A DNA stretch of 49,505 nucleotides from Gemmatimonadota bacterium. GTDB lineage: Bacteria; Gemmatimonadota; Gemmatimonadetes; Gemmatimonadales; Gemmatimonadaceae. The DNA lies in contig JADJNZ010000015.1 of assembly GCA_016714015.1 (NCBI GenBank), positions 1-49,505 on the forward strand, given 5' to 3'. Both the position numbers and the translations under genes were made by a program. The notes below the pieces were generated by a model that saw only the letters and a list, made by a program, of their open reading frames with translations, had not been told where the DNA came from and ran no database searches. Below are positions 23,886 through 30,800 of the stretch, piece by piece (positions within the stretch are counted from its first letter, which is position 1; every line of letters starts with the position of its first letter).

Positions 23886-23981
23886 GGCTAACGTGAGCTT
23901 CTGCTGCAGCCGATCAAGTAAGATGCGGCCGCGCAGCGGCCGCTACCATAGCCCGGCTGTCAGCAGCAAGCATCGTTAGAC
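23886..23981 (-). other. attC site, short form of the second arm type
   Basis: The boxes are GGCTAAC and GTTAGAC. The arms are GTGAGCTTCTGCTGCAGCCG and GTCAGCAGCAAGCATC, like those at 9337-9472. The inner hairpin is only TGCGGCCGCGCAGCGGCCGC. It combines the arms of one type with the short core of another. Confidence 0.92.
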
Positions 23982-23986
23982 CGCGC

Positions 23987-24448
23987 TCATGCGGAGGCGC
24001 TCAGCCGTCGAGGAGCGAGCCAGCGTTCCCGCAGGAGCTCGCTGAACTCCTCCCACGTCTCGGACTGATAGGTATTGACGCGAACAACCCCGGCCGGCGT
24101 CCGCAAAGCGACGATGACAGCGCTCTCGGCGGTCACCGCCTCGATCTCGTCCCACCGAATGATCGTTGCGGACGAGCCGCGGTGCACCCTGAGTCCGAGC
24201 TCCGAGAATTCGTGCCGGGCGCCGTGTCGCAATTGTCGCCCTGAGACGACGTCAAGTCCGGCAAGGAGCGCGAGGATGAACGCGACACCCAGATTGAAAA
24301 GGAGCGACGCGTCGTCCCGGCTCACCGCCGCGTACGCCTGGACGCCAACGACTAATGCGGCAATGGCACCGAATACCCACCGAATCTCGCGTCGAACGCG
24401 CGACTCGCGTGATGCCGACATGATGCGTTTCCAGTGGGTTTCGGGCAT
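23987..24448 (-). CDS. Membrane protein with PH-like C-terminal domain (cassette gene)
   Basis: The protein is 153 aa, or 144 from the second Met (MSASRESRVRREI). It has two hydrophobic segments, WVFGAIAALVVGVQAYAAVS and LLFNLGVAFILALLAGLDVV. A C-terminal domain then reads FSELGLRVHRGSSATIIRWD, EIEAVTAESAVIVALRTPAG, VVRVNTYQ, resembling bacterial PH-like (bPH) membrane proteins. It probably resides in the inner membrane with the PH-like part in the cytoplasm. Its function is unknown. Confidence 0.7.
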   Translation of the reverse strand: MPETHWKRIMSASRESRVRREIRWVFGAIAALVVGVQAYAAVSRDDASLLFNLGVAFILALLAGLDVVSGRQLRHGARHEFSELGLRVHRGSSATIIRWDEIEAVTAESAVIVALRTPAGVVRVNTYQSETWEEFSELLRERWLAPRRLSASA

Positions 24449-24472
24449 CGCGGATGAGACGGGTCATCGTCG

Positions 24473-24606
24473 GTCTAACGTCAAGTTGTGCTGTGGCCGC
24501 TTCCATAAGATGCGGTTGGGCGGCCGCGCCGTACCTTTAGGTACGATAAAGCGCGGCCGCCCAACCGCTACCCCAGCGCGGCCATCTGCACCAACTGCCG
24601 TTATGC
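24473..24606 (-). other. attC site (long form)
   Basis: The boxes are GTCTAAC and GTTATGC. The inner stem GCGGTTGGGCGGCCGCGCC is tipped by GTACCTTTAGGTAC. The right box holds the TAA stop of the IS-split gene next to it (24601-24603). Confidence 0.95.
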
Positions 24607-24668
24607 CGCGCGGCCGCCAGACCGCGCCGCCACCCATTCCAGCAGCAGAAAGGTGAGCGCAAAATACG

Positions 24669-26009
24669 GGTTCTTCACGGAATACCGGGGAAGGCCGCGC
24701 GGATCTTGAGGAAGAAGTACGCGTCGTCGCGAAAGCCGTACGCCATGCGCTTGATAACCTTGATCTTGTTGTTGATCCCTTCGAGCACGCTCGTGTGCAG
24801 CGGGTATCGACAATGGCTGATGATCCCCTCGAGGTACGGGGTGAGCCGGCGCACGAAGGCGCGGAGCGGCGCGAGGCGACTCGCCAGCGCGCGCCGCCGC
24901 CACTGCGCCCAGAAGCGCCGGGCCGCCCCCGGATAGCGAAACCGCCAGAGCTGCTTCAAGTCGTCCTTGAGTACGTAGACCTTGAAGAGCGCGCGGTTCG
25001 CGGCGAGGAGGTCCCGCAAGCGGATCCGATCGGCCGGGCGCGTCACCGTGTCCCGATTGCGGAGCAGCAACCAGCGGGCGCCTTTGATGATGCGCCGCTG
25101 GGCCCGTCGGACGCGCTCGCGGCCGACGGCGCGGCCGGCCACGCGATTCGTCTCGTCCACGCGCACGCGATCGATCACCTCGCGCCCATACTTCGCCACC
25201 ACATGGAACAGGTCGTACACGATCGCCGCGTGGGGACAGTGGGCGCGGACCTCGTCGGCGTAGGCGCCGCTCATATCCATGACCGCGGCTTCCAGGCGCG
25301 CGCAGCCCTCGGGGCCCAGCTGCGCGAAGAAGGGCCGCAGGTCCTCGCGCGCGCGGCCGCGGCCCACCCACAGGACCTTCCGCGTCAGCGGATTGACCAC
25401 GACCGTCGCGTAGCGGTGGCCGCGGTGAATCGCGAACTCGTCAATCGCGATCAGGCGCACGTCGCGGAGATCGATCGGGCCGAGCCGCGCCTCGAGCGCC
25501 CGCTGGTCGATCTGCTTGACGGTCTCCCAGCCGACGCCGAACCACTGCGCGACGTGCTTGATCGGCAACACCTGCGCGAGCCGTGCGATGGCGGCGGCGA
25601 GGCGCGTCGTCATGCGCTGATACCGATCGAGCCACGGAACGGCTTCGACGGTCGGCCCGCACCGTGGACACTCGACGCGCGCGCGGGGAAACTCGATCCA
25701 GGTCTCGGCGTCCATCAGCGGCAGATCGCGCACGCGGCGCGTGGTCACTTCATGGACGGTCACGACCTCGCCGTCGCAGCGGCTACAGCGCTTGGGGCGC
25801 GACGGCACCGGCTCCAGCACGATCACGACGCGCGGCACCGGCTGCGTCGTCGAGGTGGGCTCGCGCCGCACGGCCGCGATCATGAACCCCTCCCACCCCC
25901 CAAGCAGCGCGCTGAGCTCCTCGTACGCCATGGGCATCCTCCGATGCCGATAGCATGCGCGCGACCAGCGCGTTTGTCACGGGGCTTTCCCGGAATTCCT
26001 CGAAGAACC
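24669..26009 (-). mobile_element. ISL3-family insertion sequence, 1341 bp
   Basis: The imperfect inverted repeats begin GGTTCTTCACGGAATACCGG (left) and, on the other strand, GGTTCTTCGAGGAATTCCGG (right). The octamer AAAATACG flanks the element on both sides (24661-24668 and 26010-26017), the 8-bp duplication typical of ISL3. One intact transposase gene fills it. The perfect duplication and intact gene suggest a recent insertion. Confidence 0.95.
24675..25937 (-). CDS. ISL3-family transposase
   Basis: This 420-aa transposase has an N-terminal zinc finger (RCSRCDGE at about residue 50 and ECPRCGP at about 88) and an HTH segment (LPIKHVAQWFGVGWETVKQI at about 125-145). A DDE-type catalytic core follows: LIAIDEFAIHRGHRYATVV (first Asp at about 165), AAVMDMSGAYADEV (second Asp at about 220) and SVLEGINNKIKVIKRMAYGF (Glu at about 385). 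The length is normal for the family. The start is ATG 25937, with an earlier part of the IS unoccupied. The coding frame is intact. Confidence 0.95.
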   Translation of the reverse strand: MPMAYEELSALLGGWEGFMIAAVRREPTSTTQPVPRVVIVLEPVPSRPKRCSRCDGEVVTVHEVTTRRVRDLPLMDAETWIEFPRARVECPRCGPTVEAVPWLDRYQRMTTRLAAAIARLAQVLPIKHVAQWFGVGWETVKQIDQRALEARLGPIDLRDVRLIAIDEFAIHRGHRYATVVVNPLTRKVLWVGRGRAREDLRPFFAQLGPEGCARLEAAVMDMSGAYADEVRAHCPHAAIVYDLFHVVAKYGREVIDRVRVDETNRVAGRAVGRERVRRAQRRIIKGARWLLLRNRDTVTRPADRIRLRDLLAANRALFKVYVLKDDLKQLWRFRYPGAARRFWAQWRRRALASRLAPLRAFVRRLTPYLEGIISHCRYPLHTSVLEGINNKIKVIKRMAYGFRDDAYFFLKIRAAFPGIP

Positions 26010-26202
26010 AAAATACGGGAACGCCCCGTATAGCGTATCGCTCACGGAGTGCGAGCGGCGATCAACGGCGACGAATATCTGAATGCAGAAGGCAATCGCT
26101 CCCAAGAGGAGCACGACTCCCGGGGCGGAACTGGGAATGAAGAGCCATCCGAGTGGGCGAAACCACGTACGCCTCATTCGACCTCCTGAATCAGTTTCGT
26201 CG

Positions 26203-26226
26203 GCATAACGTGAGGTTGTGCTGTGT
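26203..26226 (-). other. Truncated attC half-site
   Basis: GCATAACGTGAGGTTGTGCTGTG matches the left half of normal sites: the R' box plus L' arm in array direction. The sequence then leaves the pattern at about 26226, and no inner stem or second half follows. It marks the upstream edge of cassette block 2, where the rest of the site was lost or replaced. Confidence 0.75.
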
Positions 26227-26312
26227 TCGGGCTCCCACCTTGACTGAAGTGTTCCCACGGCGCTCAAGGTTCCCGAGCGCGATGGAGGCACGCCGCCGCC
26301 GGCCACGAGGCC

Positions 26313-26341
26313 TTACGAGGTCGGCGCTCGCGCTGTATGGT
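26313..26341 (+). promoter_or_regulatory. Candidate promoter of the pilin-like gene
   Basis: TTACGA, 17 bases and TATGGT are followed by TTGACGGATAGTCGAC. The block closely resembles 6150-6215 upstream of the CPBP gene. The boxes are assigned by eye. Confidence 0.4.
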
Positions 26342-26419
26342 TGACGGATAGTCGACTCACCCAATTGAAAATTCCTATCCCGACTGGGCGGGGCTTTGGC
26401 TGTTACCCCCGAGGAATTC

Positions 26420-27073
26420 ATGCAACGAGGCGCCACCGCGGTGCTGGGCACGGTCGCCGTCGTCGTCACCCTCACGCAAGGATATCTGTTCCTTGGGTTC
26501 GGCGGCGTGATATTCTTCACGGGCCGATCCGGTGGCACCCGGGCCCTCGTTGTGATCGGAGTGGTAATCGGCTGGCTCGCTGCAACGGTCGTCCTGTTCG
26601 TGCGCCGGAAGCACCGAGTGTCCCTGGCCGTGGCGTGGTCGCCGATTCTTCTGCTGCAACTGGCCCAAGTAGCCACTCCGTTGGTCACTCCGTTGGCGAT
26701 GGGGGCTGAGGGCCGGGCGACCCACCGCATGTATCGAGCCCACGACGATCTGGACAGGCTCGCCTACACCGAAGCGAGCTTCTACGCGGATAGCAACAGC
26801 TATACGAGTGATATCGAGCAGCTGGGCTTTCACGCCTCGGACGAGGTGACGGTTACCTTCCTGAGCGCCACCACGACGGCCTGGTCCGCCGCCGCGACGG
26901 ACGCGCGCTCCCCGGATGGACGGTGCGTCGTTGCCTTCGACCAAGCGCAAGCAGCATCGGCAGGGACCCCGTTTGGAAGGGTCAGTTGCACGGGGAACTG
27001 GGCCCTCACGCACACCACGACTCTTCCGGGCGGACCCGAACCCTCCGGCCCCGACACGGCGACCGTGCGGTAG
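26420..27073 (+). CDS. Multi-pass membrane protein with a pilin-like C-terminal domain
   Basis: This 217-aa protein starts at ATG 26420 after GAGGAA; an upstream TTG is less likely. Three membrane segments come first: TAVLGTVAVVVTLTQGYLFL, ALVVIGVVIGWLAATVVLFV and VAWSPILLLQLAQVATPLVT. The C-terminal part, LDRLAYTEASFYADSNSYTS, DIEQLGFHASDEVTVTF and a Cys pair (GRCVVAF ... RVSCTG), resembles the exposed domain of type IV pilin-like proteins, which have A-x-x-Y-x-x-D...Y and a terminal disulfide. The usual prepilin signal is absent and a polytopic region replaces it. It faces the plus strand, opposite to the cassettes, with its own promoter candidate. Confidence 0.7.
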   Translation: MQRGATAVLGTVAVVVTLTQGYLFLGFGGVIFFTGRSGGTRALVVIGVVIGWLAATVVLFVRRKHRVSLAVAWSPILLLQLAQVATPLVTPLAMGAEGRATHRMYRAHDDLDRLAYTEASFYADSNSYTSDIEQLGFHASDEVTVTFLSATTTAWSAAATDARSPDGRCVVAFDQAQAASAGTPFGRVSCTGNWALTHTTTLPGGPEPSGPDTATVR

Positions 27074-27153
27074 GCACTTGGCGCGCCCGCCTAGGCATCA
27101 CCGCTCACTGAAGGCCGCGCATGCCCGCTGCAGCGACCCTCTGAATTCAGTCG

Positions 27154-27220
27154 GCATAACGTGAATTGGACAGACCGACCTAAATCGTTCGCTTCCTGAA
27201 TTAGACAGGTCTGCATAGTC
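27154..27220 (-). other. Boundary element B (candidate attI or divergent attC)
   Basis: GCATAAC (27154-27160) is followed by GTGAATTGGACAGACCGACC and, 25-30 bases on, ACAGGTCTG, closely matching element A at 2910-2970. The preceding bases CTGAATTCAGTCGGCATAACGTGA also resemble those at 26185-26213. The GTTATGC box in array direction is intact. The homology is visible; the role is inference. Confidence 0.5.
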
Positions 27221-27471
27221 CATCCGCCGCGAATATTCGGCCCGGACCGCGAGTCCGCAAGCACAGTCGCCACAACAGGTTGTCGCGGTGATGGCGAGGG
27301 ACGGGTCCGCTGATCGCAGCCGTGTTATGCAGACCTGCATAGCACGACCGCCGGGGAGCACCACGAGCCGCGTCGAGGACGGAGGTGCGGCGGGGGCCCC
27401 GTGCTGCCGCACGAGGCTCGAACGTCCGCACGCTCGCGCCGCTCACCCGGCCTGCGAGCCCCCCGCACGAC
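27221..27471. other. Intergenic region with a 16-bp near-palindrome, no gene
   Basis: No ORF here is convincing on either strand. TATGCAGACCTGCATA (about 27325-27340) is a near-perfect palindrome. Its half, AGGTCTGCATA, recurs at about 27207-27217 in element B. It could be an operator or a recombinase-binding pair. In a complete integron the integrase would lie near here, but none is present. Confidence 0.45.
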
Positions 27472-27506
27472 GAAGCCCCCGCGGCCCAAGGGGCCGCGGG
27501 GGCTTC
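27472..27506 (-). terminator. Strong hairpin downstream of tRNA-Met
   Basis: The 16-bp perfect stem GAAGCCCCCGCGGCCC / GGGCCGCGGGGGCTTC has a three-base loop. It lies just after the tRNA-Met 3' end in transcription direction. There is no long T run, so termination may be factor-assisted. Confidence 0.75.
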
Positions 27507-27512
27507 TGTGAA

Positions 27513-27586
27513 TAGCTGGGGCGGGACTCGAACCCGCGACCCCGGCATTATGAGTGCCGTGCTCTAACCAGCTGAGCTACCCAGCC
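27513..27586 (-). tRNA. tRNA-Met (elongator), anticodon CAT
   Basis: The minus strand folds into a full cloverleaf. The acceptor 5' strand is GGCTGGG, the D-arm AGCTCAGCTGGTTAGAGC, the anticodon loop CTCATAA on a GGCA/TGCC stem, and the T-arm GCGGGTTCGAGTCCCGC. The body matches elongator tRNA-Met (GTTAGAGCAC, CACTCATAATG), not initiator. CCA is not encoded. Confidence 0.93.
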
Positions 27587-27645
27587 GTACGGCCCGGAAA
27601 GATAAGGGGACGCCCTTTTCCGACCAACCCCGGGCCCGGAACGAA

Positions 27646-27677
27646 GTCCGGGCACCCCGCGAACGGGATGCCCGGAC
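27646..27677 (-). terminator. Hairpin between the two tRNA genes
   Basis: GTCCGGGCA and TGCCCGGAC form a 9-bp stem around an inner CCG/CGG pair. It follows tRNA-fMet in transcription direction, so it could end that transcript or be a processing site. Confidence 0.5.
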
Positions 27678-27689
27678 CTGTCGAACCAG

Positions 27690-27763
<74 letters not shown>

Positions 27764-27813
27764 TCAGTGAGATGGAAAGTAGCGGGTGGAGGCGAAAAAA
27801 CAAGGCGCCCGGC

Positions 27814-30800
27814 CTATGGGGCCACGATCGTCGTTCCCGCCGCGGTGTAGGTCGGCGGGACGGTGAATCCGGGGGCGCTCACGGTCGAGAACCCACCGCT
27901 GCTGGTCCCGGCGCTCTGGGCCAGCAGGAGGTAGCTGCTCGCCGGGGGCGGGGTGAAGGCGTTGATCAGCGCCACGTTGAGGGTGCCGCCGAGGGTGGTG
28001 TTGCCGGAGACGGCGATCCGGTCGAAGTCGGTCCCGGCGACGGGGCCGCCCACCTCGAGGTTGATGGTGCCGGTGGTGATGAAGCCGCCGCTCAGGGTCA
28101 GCGTCAGCGTGCCCGCCGCGGCCGCGTGCACGGTCAACGTGCCATCGTTCTCGAAGTTGCCGCCGCCGGTGGTCTCGATCACGCGCGCGCCGCCGGCCGA
28201 GCCGGCCTGGGTCTGGATCACGCCGCTCGGCGCGTTCTGCAAGGTCCCGTTCTGCACGAGCACGCGGGCGAGATTGGTCCCGGCCGCGAGGTTGGTCAGG
28301 TCGAGCAGGCCGTTGTTCACGAAGCCGCCGGTCTGCGTGAAGGTCGTCGCGCCGCCGGCGGTGCTCCCCACCCGGATGAACGAGGTGGAGGCGGTGGTGA
28401 GGTCGTTCATCGCCGAGGCGGCGCTCACGAGGAGGGAGCCGGCGTTCACGACCGGCGTGAGCAGGCTCGAGGCGTTGAGGCTCACCGTCGACCCGGCGGG
28501 AATGGTGAGGATCGCGCCGTCGTCCACCACCACGGTGTTGGTGAACTCCCACGTCGCGGTGCCGACCGACGCGTCGTTGACGAGCGAGAGGTTGGAGGCG
28601 GTCGCGTTGAAGAACTCGGTCGCGGGCGCGCCGCCGCCGAAGGCGGCCGTGACGTTGGTGAAGGTCAGCGCCCCCTGCCCTGCCACGCTGCCGCTCACGT
28701 CGTTGGTGAACACCCCGTTCGTGACCGCGAGGATCCGCCCGGTGCCGACGCTGATGGTGCCGCCGTTGGTGAAGCTCGGCGTGGTGCCCGTCTGGGTGAC
28801 GAGGATGTTGCCGGTGTTGAGCAGGAGGGTGCCGGTGTTCAGGTGGTCGGCGCCGGCCCGATCGAGCGAAAAGGGAACGTCCGTGATGATGGTGCCCTGG
28901 TTGTCGAGCTGCGCGGCGATGGTGCGCGCGCCGCCGGGGGTCTGGCCGCCGAGCACGGAGAGCGTCGCGCCGGGCGCATTCACGAAGGTGCCGCTCGGGA
29001 CGACGAGCTGCGACGCGTAGTTCGTGACCGTCGCGTTGCTCAGCTCCATCAGGCCCTGGTTGGTGAAGCCGTTCGCCACGGTGAGGCTGGCGGTCGAGGT
29101 CGCTCCGTCGGCCTGCGCGATGCGGAGCATCGTCCCGGGGATGCTCGAGTTGGTCACCGCGCCGTTCATCGCGGAGGTGCCGCTGACGAGGGTGAAGCCC
29201 TCGTTCACGAACGGCACGTTGAGGGTCGCATTGGAGAGGAACAGCGAGCGCCCCGTGGCGCCGAACAGCGTGCCGGTGCCGATCACCGTGGTGTTGATCA
29301 GGCTGAAGCTCGGCCCGGCGGACGCGAAGTCGGAGAGCAGGTCGAGGGTGACGCCGAGCGTGAGGAGGAAGCCGGTGCCGTCGATCGTGCCCAGGTCCTG
29401 GCGCAGGGTCCCGTTGGTGACCTGCATGGTCTGTCCGGCCGCGATGGTGATCGTGCCGAGGTTCGCGAATACTGGGGAAGTGCCGCTCTGGGTGACCTGC
29501 AGCGCGGCGCCCACGTCGATGAGGCCGGTGTTCTCGTGCTGGGCGCTGCCGCCGTCGATGACGAGCGGCACGGCGACGGTGAGCGTGCCCTGGTTCTCGA
29601 GCGCGGCGCCGAGCGCGCGGCCGCCGCCGGGCGTCTGGCCGCCGATGGCGGCGATGGTCGCCCCCGGGGCGTTGACGAGCTGACCGGTGCTCACGTTCAG
29701 GCGCGAGCCGTAGTTGAAGACCGTCTGGTTGGAGAGCTCGATGAGCCCTTCGTTGGTGAAGCCGTTGGCGACGGTGAGGGTCGCGGTGCTGCAGCAGCCG
29801 TCGAGCTGCGCGACGCGCAGGGTGGCACCCACGGGGTTCGTGAACGCGCCGGTGATCGCCGACGGGCCGCTCGCGATCGCGAGGCCCTGGTTCACGAAGG
29901 GGGCGGCGACGGTGCTCGAGTAGAGCGCGAGGGTGCGCGCCGGCGCGTTGGTGAGCGCCGCGGTCCCGTTGATGGTGGAGCCGGCGGCGGTCAGCTGCAT
30001 CGTCGCGTTGGAGAGCGGGGTGCCGAGCGTGAGGGTGGTGTTGAAGAGCGACAGGAGCCCGGTGCCGTCGAGCGTGCCGGACGATTGCACGAAGGTGCCG
30101 CCCTGGAGCAGGAGCGTCCGGGCGGTGCCGACGATGACGGTGCCGGTGTTGGTGAAGGTCGGCGAGGCACCGCTCTGCAGGATGGTCAGGTCGGCGGTCG
30201 ACACGTCGACGGTGCCGCTGTTCTGGTGGGTCGCGCCGTCGCCGCTGAGGATGAGCGGCGCCTCGACGGTGAGCGTGCCGAGGTTGTCGAGATCGGTGGC
30301 GAGGCCGCGGCTGCCGCCCGGGGTCTGGCCGCCGAGCGACGCGATGGTCGCGCCGACGGCGTTCACGAGGGTGCCGACGACGTTAAGCTGGGCGCCGTAG
30401 TTGTTGACGGTCTGGTTGGAGAGTTCGATGAGGCCGGCGTTGGTGAAGCCGTTCGCCACGTTCAGGGTGGCGGTGCTGCAGCAGCCGTCGAGCTGCGCGA
30501 CGCGCAGCGTGGCGCTCGCGCTGTTGGCGAAGGCGCCGGTGATCGCGGAGTTGCCGGAGGCGATGAGCACCCCGTCATTCACGAGCGGCGCGTTGACGGT
30601 GCTCGAGAAGAGGCTCAGGGTGCGCCCCGCCGCGTTGGTGAGGGAGGCCGGGCCGTTGATCGTGGTGTTGGTCACCGCGAGGCCGGTCACGGCGTTGTCG
30701 AACGGCACGGTGAGGCCGAGGGTCACGCCGAACCAGGAGACGGTGCCCGCGCCGCCGAGCGTGCCGGCCTGGGTGAAGGCGCCGGCCGTCGTCGTGAGGG

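Larger units (their letters stand above)
24601..26177 (-). pseudogene. Small membrane protein cassette gene split by the ISL3-family element
   Basis: ATG 26177 opens MRRTWFRPLGWLFIPSSAPG with a following membrane segment (VVLLLGAIAFCIQIFVAV) and reaches TLYGAFPYF at the IS edge. Beyond the IS, from 24668 down, the frame continues ALTFLLLEWVAARSGGRAA and ends with the TAA of the attC box. Removing the IS and one 8-bp duplication (AAAATACG) gives a continuous protein of about 75 aa with two membrane segments. It is the first recognisable array-oriented cassette on the array's upstream side. No family recognised. Confidence 0.85.

Noticed and set aside
1690..24606. Regularly spaced repeats as a CRISPR array
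   Set aside because: Repeat units are 95-135 bases with internal stems, spacing is gene-sized, and boxes match attC; no cas genes are present.
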